Notes under the pieces: generated by a model
What the model saw: the letters and a program-made list of their open reading frames with translations, nothing else
What the model was told of the DNA's origin: nothing
Databases searched by the model: none
Assembly: GCA_037013685.1 (NCBI GenBank)
Contig: CM072899.1
Span: 11,822,479-11,886,478, forward strand
Direction: 5' to 3'
From: Acridotheres tristis
Taxonomy: Eukaryota > Chordata > Aves > Passeriformes > Sturnidae
DNA: 64,000 nt
In this document: piece after piece, positions 1 to 10,900 of the stretch
Layout: each line of letters opens with the position of its first letter
How positions within the stretch are numbered: the stretch's first letter is position 1
Program-made: the position numbers and the translations under genes

Positions 1-1080
1 CCCAGGCCCTCTGCCAGCTGCCCAAGGTGGGTATCAGCCTGTAGGCTGTGGGGTGAGCCCCAGATACAAGGAATTTGCTCCAAAGTTCCCCCCTTAGAGA
101 CTGTGGGAGCATCCCAAGGCTCTTAGGCTGGGGGGCCACCCAGCCTCACCATGAGGGGAGTTGTGGGTGCTCAGGCCCATGGGCTGGCCAGGAACAGGAG
201 TCAGGGTGCCCAGGGTTCAGACCACTGGGGTTCTGCCCACCCCTGTGGTCTGAACCGCTGGGTGACCCATCCTATGCCACCCTCCCCGGGATGGCAGGGA
301 ATGGAAATAATGCCAGCTCTGTTCCTCTTCCCAGGGACAGCCAGGAACTCACACCCAGTAGCCAAAATTAGCTGGCAGCAGTGATTCACACAGTACATCA
401 TGCAGCACCACAGACCCACGTGCCAACACGTCAGGGCCTGGACAGGGGGTCATGGCCTGGCTTGCATCAGCTGGGCACGTGCTGGGCACTGGTCTCCCTG
501 GAAAGGGTGAGGAACCCCAGCCAGCACTGCCAGCAGTGGGCAGCTGGAAAGGGCAGCCCAGCTGGGGCGGGCAGGGGGCATGCATGAGTCAAGAGCTGTC
601 CCCAGACTCCACAGGCATCTCCAGCAACATGCCAAGAAGTGTGACATCTCCCTGTGAGCACAGCTTTAATACACATCCCCCTGCATTGGTACACATATAC
701 ATTTGTATATAGATATACACAGAGAACAGCAGTACGTGTGGGGGCCACAAAGCCCACCTGGCAGCCCCTGGGGCTGTGGGACAGTGAAGGGCATTCCCTA
801 CTCACCCCTGGGCATGGGGGGAAGCAGGGGCTGCGACCCTGGCAGCCAACATCACTTTCACAAAGCCTTTGAGAATAAGCGTGGACGAGCAGGAACCTCT
901 TCTAACATAGCACCATCCTCAGGGTTTCCCTGACAGGCCTGGGGGTGCAGGTGAGATACCCCAGATTAAAGAAAGGTGCTGCTGGCAGGCTTGTGAGCTG
1001 AAGGGTAGCACATGGCAAGAGCCTTCAGTCTTCCCACAGGTCACTGCCAAACCATTGCAGCCACAAAAGGGGAACTGGGC
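1..1080. other. Flank downstream of COL7A1, nothing recognised
   Basis: GC-rich with an AT-rich alternation near 688-722. No exon, RNA gene or repeat family could be supported. Human UCN2 lies on this side of COL7A1, but no urocortin-like sequence is visible here. Confidence 0.6.
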
Positions 1081-1084
1081 CCTA

Positions 1085-1620
1085 GTTGAGGTTAAGGTGA
1101 AATTTATTCAGATGGAGCTCATTGCAGGGTGAGGGTGAGGGATGTTGTGCAGGGAGGCATTGCCTGGCACAAGGATGTGGGCAGCTCTCCCAGCAGAGAG
1201 CACAGAGCAGAGAGGGAGTTTGGGGGGCAGGAAAAGGTACAAGGGTATAATGGGAGGGGAGGGAGCCCAACTGTGCCAAGTCCCAGCTTTGCTTCCAGAG
1301 AGAGGGAACAGGGCTAAGAGCCATTCTGTTGGCAACAAATAATTTAAAAAAATCAAACTGAGAATAGCCCAGTGGGAAAGGGGTTTCAGAGCCTTGGTGG
1401 GAGGCAGTTTCCCATTTGATATAAATTTCACCTTAATGACAATAAACTGATAGGCAATGAAAAACCCATGAGCAGCATAAAGACAGGTTAGAAATAGCAC
1501 CAGGTTCCTGCTGGGGCTGGTGGGTACATGGCCACAGCCACCATGGGCAGCCCAGCCCCGGGCAGGGCAGCAGCTGGGCCCCACTTCCAGGCAGCCTGCC
1601 TGCCAGGACACTGCCTGCAC
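1085..1620 (-). terminator. COL7A1: COL7A1 3' UTR with AATAAA polyadenylation signal
   Basis: After the stop the minus strand runs about 510 bases to a canonical AATAAA (1108-1103, seen as tttatt on the plus strand). The predicted cleavage site is near 1085. No coding similarity or splice structure is visible below this point. The choice of this signal is inference, since a weaker ATTAAA-type signal near 663-668 could serve a longer transcript. Confidence 0.65.
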
Positions 1621-1982
1621 CTACAGCTTTGGCTGCCCTCCCACCTTGCTGCCGGCATCGCCACGGGAATCTGCGGAGAGAAGCAAGGCGCTGTCAGAGC
1701 TGATGTGGGGGACCAGCACTGTACCCCCAGCTCTGCATTGCTGAGTCCACAGCACAAGGTGGAGATGCTGCTGAACCTGCTGGTGTGCCAAGCTCTGCCT
1801 ACCTGCCCCTGGGCGCTGCCCACAGTGCAGCTCACACTCCTCCTTGCTGTCGAAGCGGTTGAGGTTGCCCTGGCAGCCGCTGTAGACGAAGGGCCGGCAC
1901 TCGGTGACTCTTTGGTTGTAGTACCACCGCAGGGTGTAGCGCTGGCAGTTCCCCTCATCCAGGGGCAGCCTGCAGGGCTCAG
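1621..1982 (-). other. COL7A1: COL7A1 Kunitz domain and C-terminal tail
   Basis: Exon 1803-1982 encodes a complete Kunitz/BPTI domain with six cysteines in the standard spacing: [10 protein letters not shown], then CRPFVYSGC, then CELHC. The residue after the second cysteine (the P1 position) is Gln rather than Lys or Arg, so trypsin-like inhibition is unlikely; the human P1 is also non-basic. The final coding exon, 1621-1670, encodes [16 protein letters not shown] and the stop. It contains an RGD that need not be functional. Confidence 0.95.
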
Positions 1983-4900
1983 CTGTGGGGCAAACCCTGC
2001 TGCTGAGGGCAGGCAGGGGCTGGCAGCACACCGGCGGTGGAGGCTGCCAGACCCACTTGGCAGAGGAGGGGAAACCCCAGAAGGGGAAGGCTGAGCATGG
2101 GAAGGGTTTGGCTGGAGGAGATGTCTCTGTGCTCTGCCCAGGTGTTGGAACTGGGGGCAGGAGACACCACTCTGGGCAAGCTGTCTCCCAGGATATAGTA
2201 GGACCCACAGCTGGTCTGTGGGCTAGAAAGGGTTAATGAATGAGGTTTGTTTTGAGAAGTAGTCTCTGATCAAGGCCATTGGCCTGGAGACCAAGAAGAG
2301 AAGAAGAAGAAGATAAGCAAGAAGAAACCTGCAGTTGGGGAAAGTATTTTTAGAAAGATTCTGGGAAGAATACGGGTATTCCACTAATGATCATCATGTT
2401 GACTAATTATAACCAATGAAGAAAGTGTAAACTGTGTAGAGGGTATAAAAGACAGTGTGCTGTTGTAATAAATGGGTATTAGCCTTCTGAAAGGTAGTGT
2501 GCCTTTTTGTGTGTCGTGCCCACCCCTACAGCAACACCAGGACAACTCCTAGCAAAGAGTTGGGAGGTAGGTGGTGTGAGGACATGCCACAGCACCCCTT
2601 GAAAGGGTTATACAGGGACTCTCCAAAGGCTGCTGCCACTAGGGCTTCCCTGATCTCCTGGGGCCTTTGGGATCCATCCTATGGCTCATGACCAAAGCAG
2701 AGGAAAGCTGCCAGGGCAGCAGGTCCCACCAGCCCAGTACACCACTCATCACTGCTGGTGATGGCTTTGGTGAGGGGGATAGAGCACAAGTCTGCATGGT
2801 GTGGGGAGCACAGTGATAGAGAAAGTGCAACCCTCCCAAGTACCAGTGATAGGGCAGGAAATCCCAAATCTCCCCAGACAGATGGCACAGGGACCCACTG
2901 CCCAGCTGCATGCAAAGACACCACCCCAGCAAAACCTGGGACAGCTCCATGGTTTCCCCCAGTAGCTCAGTGTCAGGTGAGTGCAGGGAAGCTCACCATC
3001 CACTGCGGGCTGCTCCAAGCTGTCCATCTCCAGGACCTCATCATAATCCTCTTCCTCTCCATCCATGTCATACCCGAGGTCGTCATTGTCGAGTGTGATC
3101 TGCCTGTCCTGCCCTGAGAGACAGCACAACACATGAGCAGTCCTCACTAAACACATGGAGCACAGAAAAAGGGGGGTAAGGACTAAAAGCACAGGGATGA
3201 CACACCCTCATCCTCCTCAGCATGTGACAACTTGAGCACAGGGACTACGTGAGCGCTGCCAGCAAGGAACGGCTGAGTGGAGAAGGACCCTGTCAAGGGA
3301 GACACAGCCATCAGGGAAAAGGCAAAGGAGTCTGGGCTGCTTTCCCCTTATTTCCCAAGGGAAAACCACCCCTTTCAGGTGTGGAGCAGTCCAACACTGC
3401 CCCAACCCTGCTGTAGCCTGACAGGGTACATGGACAGGGATGGTGGACCTGGAGATACTCCCTTCTCTCTCTCCACCACAGACCAGGGCTGCCATGGTGG
3501 CTTCTAGAGGAGGGACAGGCGGGGGAGGCCCAGAGAGACAGCACACACTTGGAGCCCAGCAGGATAGGGACAGGGGAGGGCACAAGGGAGGCACACATGC
3601 CCATGTCACCCGATCTCACAGGTCCTCCAGACTCTCCATCACCTGTTTGGTCATGCTCTCTCTCCTGACGGACGATTCTTCCTGCTCCCTGGGCAGAATG
3701 GAAGCTGCTCCTGGCCTGAGCCCCCCAGCCTCCTTGGAGAGAAAGCACCCACCTCATCCCAGTCCACCCCTTGCTTCTGTCCCTCCAATCCCATTCCTCT
3801 AGCCCACCCTTCCCTCCAGCACTGCTGACCCCTGCAAGACCCCTGCCCCAATTCTGACACACAAGAATAGATGGGGTGCAGTTCCTGTGATCCCTTCAGC
3901 TGGGCAGACCCTGGAAGCACCCAGACCCCATTGACACCATCCCAAGCCAGCTGTCCCTGGGGATCCCTGTTGCACCATCACTTCTGTCACACACCAACCC
4001 TTCTCCCTGTGCAGGGTCCTACATTGATGCTGACCCTGACTGAAGGGGTCATGGAGGATGCCAGCCACCTCCAGCTCCCCAAAACCAGTGGCACACCTGC
4101 ATGCCAGGGCCCTTTTGGTGCCACATGTATAGGGCAGGGGGATAGGAAGGAAGAGCTGCAACCTGAGTGCTCACGTGAATCCTGGTGTCGTGGAAAGTGG
4201 CCACCACAGGCTGTGGGAGAAACAGGGTGGGGGTCAGGGGCAGTGGGTCCAGACCCCCAGCCCCAGAGCAGCAGGGGGGGATGCTCACCACAGTGCTGGC
4301 TCATCTCCTGCCTGACGAAGCCACGGATCTCCTCCTCCTGCCAGGCACATGAAGGGGCAAAGGTAGTAATGGGGGATGGTGCAATTAAAGAGGAGGAAAA
4401 GCCTTTTCCCCAGGGCCTAGCAGAGCCCAGAGGTGAAGGCAGCCCTTACGTCAGTGGCAGTGGGATGGATCTAGCACCCCTTCCCACCCCAGTGACCTGA
4501 ATGCCACGAGCCTGTGCTGGCTCCCTTCTGGCTCCTTACCGTCATGCCTGGCTCCCCCTTCTCCCCACGGAGCCCGTGGGCGCCAGGACTGCCCTGGGGA
4601 CAGCAGAAAGGAGGTGGGAAGCTGGCCCTGGTTGGAGCTCATCCAGGCAGGGCCAGGCACCCACACACTTACCTGCTCTCCTCTCTCACCAGGGATACCA
4701 GGCACGCCGCGTGCGCCTGGCACTGACTGTCCAGGGGGGCCTCTCTCCCCCTGCAAAGGACATGCGCTCAGGATCTGGCCGGTGGGTGCTGGAGTCTCTC
4801 TGCCCTCCCCAGCACCATGGATGTCCTGCTTTCCCCACACCTGCACCCCAGGGATGCCAGTGCAGGTGGGGATGGGGACAGGTCCAGCTCAGCTCAAGGA

Positions 4901-7900
4901 CAAGCAGGGTTCCAGACTCCTTCCCTCAGACTCCATCCCCTGGGCAGGGGGGCATAAGGGAGGAAGCCAAAGCCAGCAAGCTGGCAGGGCACGACAGAGC
5001 TGGGACATGATGCCAGATGCCACCCACCCCTCACCCACTAAGGGGATGGGTCCCTCCCATCCTCGCAGCCTCAGAGGGGATCAGTCACCTGTGGTGAGGA
5101 CTTACCTTCTGGCCCTGCATGCCCTCAGGACCTCGTGGGCCAACACTTCCTGAGGGTCCAGGGGGTCCAGGAGCACCGTCACTGCCCCGGGGACCAGGAA
5201 CACCCATAACACCCGGGGCACCCTGCAGGAGAGCAGAGGGTGAGGCCAGGGCTGTCAGAGCCCCTGACTTCAGAGCAGATGCCATGGACATCCTCTGACC
5301 CCACAGTTGGGCATCCTCAAAGAAGCAGCACTGGTGCCTTCTTATAAACAGCAGGGAATTGTTGTCATTCATTGTTTAGTGACATAATTTAGAGCAGCGT
5401 TGAATGACTCTTCTGGGAGCATCAGGCTCTGATATGCTTCCAACCAAGGCTGAATCCTGGTACAAGCAATGTGGTGCAATGCAGCCCATCCCTTTCCAGA
5501 CTGCTCACCCGGTCTCCTTTCTCCCCCTGGTCTCCTTTGGCTCCCTGCTGCCCATCAAATCCTCGGTCACCCTGCAAAGAGGAAGGGACACACAGTGGGG
5601 GGTAAGCAGCAAGGGGATGAAGTGCCAGCATAGCTTTTCCCAGCACTACTCTAACCTACCTTGGGTCCCATGAGCCCTTCTTTTCCTGGAATGCCTGGTG
5701 GTCCTGACAGACCCAGATCTCCCTGTTGGACAGAGCAGATGTCCATCAGCCACCAGCCCTGCATTCCTGTCCCACCCGGGTGTCAGTGTGGTGCTTACCG
5801 GCTCGCCTTTCCTCCCTGGCAGTCCTGAGCGCCCGGGAATCCCTGGATCTCCCTACAGCAGACAGGAGAGAGGCAGGGCAATCAGTCCTTCACCCCTCAA
5901 TGCTCACCTCAGAGCCACAGTCAGAGGAGGGGACCCCATGACTCTGTCACGGGGTCAAGGTCTGGCCTCAGCCATCACCCCGCTCCCGCTGGCTGGTGGA
6001 GGGGATCCAAAGGGCCACAGTCTCCAGGCAACATCCAGGCTCCTGCAGCACCCTACAGGCACTCACTCACCTTCTCACCCTTGTCCCCATTGAGGCCACA
6101 GGCACCTTTCATGCCTCGGTCACCCTGCAAAGATGGGAAATCAGATCCACGCCAGGCCAGCACTAGTCCTGGCCAGGAGAGCACTGGCAACCAGAGAAGA
6201 CAACCCACCTTGAGGCCACGCATGCCCAGGGGTCCCATGTCCCCCTTCTCTCCCCGGGCCCCGGGGATCCCATCACGGCCAGGCTGACCCTGTGAGAGAG
6301 CACACAGCATGACGAGGGTCTGCTCCTGCCCTGCACTGGGGTGGCAGAGGCACAAAGACACAACTCCTCACCGGCTCGCCAGGCTCTCCTGGCGCTCCAA
6401 CCTCTCCCTGGGGAAAGCAAAGGCATCAGTCAGGGCAGGTGAGGGGCACGGTGCCACCAGCATCCCCAGCAGAGGGGCTGCCCAGCTTCATACCTTCTGT
6501 CCGCTAGGGCCACGTGCCCCAGGGAAGCCCATGGAGCCCTTCTCTCCTTGCTCACCCCTCGCGCCCTGCAAGCAGAAACCCAGATCAGCACAGGGCAGGA
6601 GGGAGAGTGCCAGCCACTGCATGGCCACAGCACAGCCATGGTCACCTCCGAGGCCAGGTCTGGCTGCTCCCCTTGCACCATGTCCCCGGTGCTGACTAGC
6701 AGCAGCACATAGGGCACAAGGATGCTGTCATGCACTGCTTCCTCTGTCCATTGCCCTGTCAACAGCCCTCCATTATCCCCAACCCAGCAGCTCCCAGCCC
6801 TGCACAAGTTCCCCCCAGCCCTGTACCTTCTCTCCAAGCATGCCTTGCTCCCCCTTGTCCCCCTTGTCCCCTTCTGTGCCCTTCAGGCCACGCTCCCCCT
6901 GCAAAGGAGGAAACACAGGGAGGGGTCAGGGAATGAGGAGAAGCTCAGATACCCATCAGGGTGGTGAGGATAAACTCCCGTGGGGGCAGGAACATGGGGG
7001 TCTGTAGGGTGGCTGAAGGAGAGGGGACAATATGCTCTCAAGGGAGGGTCCCTCAGCAGGAAAAAGCTCCTCCAGCTCTTCCCAGAGGGACAGGAAGGAT
7101 GGGGAGAGGGAGAATAGGGACAGTTCTTACCGGCTCCCCTTTGCTGCCCCGTGCTCCAGGCGGCCCCTCCACCACCACAGTATCACCCTGTACACCCAAA
7201 GAGAGAGAGGTGGGAGTGAGAAGGGGGCCAGGGCTGCTGCCTGGCTTCCCATTGCCCCCTGCCCCAAGGACTCACCTTGTCTCCTTTGGGTCCTGGGGCC
7301 CCAAGGTCTCCCTGTGAGGAAGGTGAGATGCTGCAAAGCTGCACAGCAGGGAGCAGGCAGCACCTCCCTGGGCACCCCAATACCTGGAGTGCATCATTCT
7401 CCCCTCAGCCCACAGAGTCCCTTACCTTGTCCCCACGCTCCCCACGGTTCCCAGGTAAGCCCTGTGGGGGAGAAGAGAGCTGTGGTCAGCAAGGGGCCTG
7501 GATCAGGGTGCAGCTGAGGAAGGGGTTTACTTACTGCTGGCCCACGATCTCCTTCTGGCCCTGGGCGCCCATCTTCACCCTGCAAGAAAGAAGGGATATA
7601 AGAAAGGTATTTAGTTTGGGGGCATCCCAGGGACAGCTGCAGCTCTGGCTCAGAGGCCTTCCTGTCCCTGGCTGTGGGGACATGGCAGGGACTGTGGCAG
7701 TACCTACCCGTGGTCCTGGGTCACCACGTTCACCTCTGGCTCCTGGCAGCCCAGCCCCCGGAGCGCCCTGCCAGAGAAAGGCAGGAACTCATCCCCATCC
7801 TCACTGCCCACAGTTTCTCCCAGCCCTGCCAGGTTCCCCCCATGCCAGGGGACACCCCACAGTCTCCACCACCTCTCTGGGTGCTGGCACACAGGAGGGT

Positions 7901-10900
7901 CCCATGTGCCACCATCCAGAGTGGGCTCAGCACCCTCAGGGGGGAGGTGGATGCAGGGACACTCCACAAGAGAAGCACCCTCCCACCTCTCATGCTATAG
8001 GGCTGCACCTGGTCCTACCTTGTCACCCTTCAGGCCAGGGGCCCCTTGTATGCCCTAAAAGAAAGGAGAAGGGTGAGCAAGCCATGGGAGGAAAGCAATG
8101 CCAGAAACCCTGCAAAACATTGCTGAGAGTCCCACTGGACACTCCAGCAACACCCTGCCCCAGGGGCCATGGAGGAGCTGCCTGGGTCCCTGTCAGCCTG
8201 TCTGAGACAGCAGGGGAGCCAGGGCAGAGCCTACACTCCCAGGAATGCTGTGGCACCATACTCACAGCCGGCCCTGGGGGCCCCACAGGTCCTGGTGGTC
8301 CAGCGGTGCCATCCCTGCCAGGAAAGCCGATCAAACCCTGGCAGGGAAAAAGCAGGGAATGGGCAGGGGCTGTGGCTGGGAAGCAGTGGGACTTGCAGGG
8401 ACCTCACTGACACTGCACAAGGGTCCAGAGTTGCCAGGACCAATGATGCCACGTTCTGGTTGTAGTCTTTACCCTCTCTCCTGGGGGACCTGGAGGGCCA
8501 GGCTGTCCATTGTCCCCTCTCAGGCCTGGCTGTCCTGGCATCCCAGCACTGCCCGCTAAGCCTGGGGGTCCTGGTAATCCTGGCAATCCGGTGTCACCCT
8601 GAAGTAGAGAAGTAAAAGATGAGGCCCACAAAAACAGCTCCTCCGGAGTGTGCTTTTCCCTCAGTCAGCCAAGCTAGAGCATCACTGGGGCATCAGGGAC
8701 ATGATCAGAGCCAGGGTGACATGGGCACAGGGGTTACCTTCAAACCTGGAGGCCCGTCCTGTCCTGGTGGTCCCCGTGCACCGACACCCAGTGATCCCTG
8801 CAAGGTGGCAGAGAGCATGTAGCACCTCACCTGGCTGGTGGGCACAGGGATGCCAGGGCCATCATGCCACCCAGAGCATCCCCCAGGGGGGGGAACCCCT
8901 GGGGGCAGGGGACACATACCTTCTCCCCTTTGGCTCCAGGGGATCCCTTGGCTCCCTGTGAAGACACCAAGCCCCCAAGAATGCCTGGACAGTAGGTGGC
9001 AGGGGAGCAGATACCAGCCCCTGCCAACATCTACTGTCCCCAGTATCCACCCACACCCCCATATGCCTCCTACTCACATCTTCCCCAGGATCTCCTGGCT
9101 CTCCAAACCTTCCTGGCTCCCCCTGGCAGGGAAAAACAAGAAAAAAGCAGATGTGTGGGATTATGAACTGGGGGAGCAGCTGAAGCTGGATCCTCATACT
9201 GTGGCCAAGCAGCCAGGGACCCCCTCCCCACCGACCTCCAGGGCAGCACTCACCTTCTCACCCTTGGGGCCTGGCAAGCCTCGGTCACCCTTGGAGCCCT
9301 GTCAGGGACAGCAGAGTTGGGGGAGACGGCAGCCACAGGGCTGGCTTGCTCCTCAGAAGACAAGGGTGGTGGAGAGGATGAGGTTAATGGTAGGGAAAGG
9401 TTAATGAGGGGAGATGAGGGTAATGGGAGCGTCATTAAAGGTTTATGGGGTGACTCACGGGCTCTCCCAGCAGCACACCCTCCAGCAGCGCCGGCTCACC
9501 CTGCAGGGGATACACGGGTGCTCAGATGTGCCCACTGCGGATGCCAGTGCCCAGCAGACCCTTATTCACACCCTGGCTCCTTACCTTCTCTCCCTTGGCT
9601 CCAGGGGGGCCAGCGATGGCCTGGGGCAAAGGACAGAGTGGGCAGGTGAGCAGAGCTGCACGGGGATGTTCCCCCTCATCCTGGCCAGGAACACTGGACA
9701 AGGCAGCTCTGCACTCACCTGCCCTGGGGCTCCAGCATCCCCTGGCTCTCCCTTGGGACCAGCAGGCCCTGAAGGTCCCGGTAAGCCCTGGCACAAGCAA
9801 CACAGCCCTCAGTCTTAGCTGCAGACAACCCAGGCTGAGCTGAGTGGGGTGCCCCAGGGATGGGGCAGGGTGACCATCATACCATCTTCCCAGGCACTCC
9901 TGCCTCGCCGTCCTTCCCAGGCACACCATCCCTGCCCGGCACGCCTGGCTTCCCGCTCTCCCCCTGCAGGCAGTAAGAGTGGCAGTGGGGTTTGGGGGCC
10001 CTACAGCCCCCCAGGCAGCCCCAAGCACCCACACTGATGTGCGGGGCAACACACTTACCACTTGTCCTGGCAGCCCAGGGACACCCGGTGGGCCCTGCAA
10101 TGGAGACACGAGCAGAAATCAAGCAGCATTCCAGGCACCAGGAACAGCCAAGGGGCAGGTTTGGGGTGTTGCAAATAGCTACCACTGGGCCGGGGGGGCC
10201 AAGGGGTCCTGGCAGGCCCATGTTGCCCTGGGGGCCAGGCAAGCCCTGCAATGGAAACAGCCACATCAGAGGGCAGATGGCACAGCCAGGACCTTGGCTG
10301 CCCCTGGGGGAAGGTGTGTTGGGGTGGGACTGGCTGATTCCGGGGAGGCTGGATGGTTTTGGACAGCCAGGTGGGTACTGTCAGGGAGGGTATGAGTACT
10401 CACACGGATGCTGGAGCCAGGTTCCCCTGGATCACCCTGTGAAGAACACGCTGCATCAGCCCAACCACCCAAACCAACCAGCTACTTGGGTCACAGGCAT
10501 ATCTTCATACCTGCATCCAGGAGGGGGTCCAGCCCAAATGTCCCTCCCTCCAGCCCAATGAAAATGAAATGTGAAATGTGAAAAATGAAATGAAATAAAA
10601 TGTGGTCCTCCCTCCAGTCCCCAAATCTGGCAAGGCACCATTTTCCCTCTGCCATAGCAATGTTGATGCAGATGCCAATGCCGCTGCCTTACCTTGGCAC
10701 CAGCTGGGCCCTGGGTCCCTGGTGGGCCAGTGCTGCCCTGTAGGGGACAAAGGGACATTATTGGGGTGATGCTTGCTGGTGACACAGGACAGGGAGGGGG
10801 CAGCAGGACCACTCAGTCCCAGCATTGCCACCCCACCTCCACTCCCTGGGGGAATGCCCACCCTGGCTGACATCACCCTTGCATAACAGTCCCCTGCACG

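Noticed and set aside
1..1080. UCN2 downstream of COL7A1
   Set aside because: No urocortin-like peptide or paired basic processing motif was found in any frame; if present, it lies outside the window.
1439..1446. Plus-strand AATAAA near the COL7A1 3' end
   Set aside because: No plus-strand gene ends here; it lies within the antisense of the COL7A1 3' UTR and is likely chance.
7277..8410. 377-codon open frame on the plus strand across COL7A1 helix exons
   Set aside because: It is antisense to several verified collagen exons and their introns. Gly/Pro codons (GGN, CCN) rarely give stops on the opposite strand, so long antisense frames are expected.
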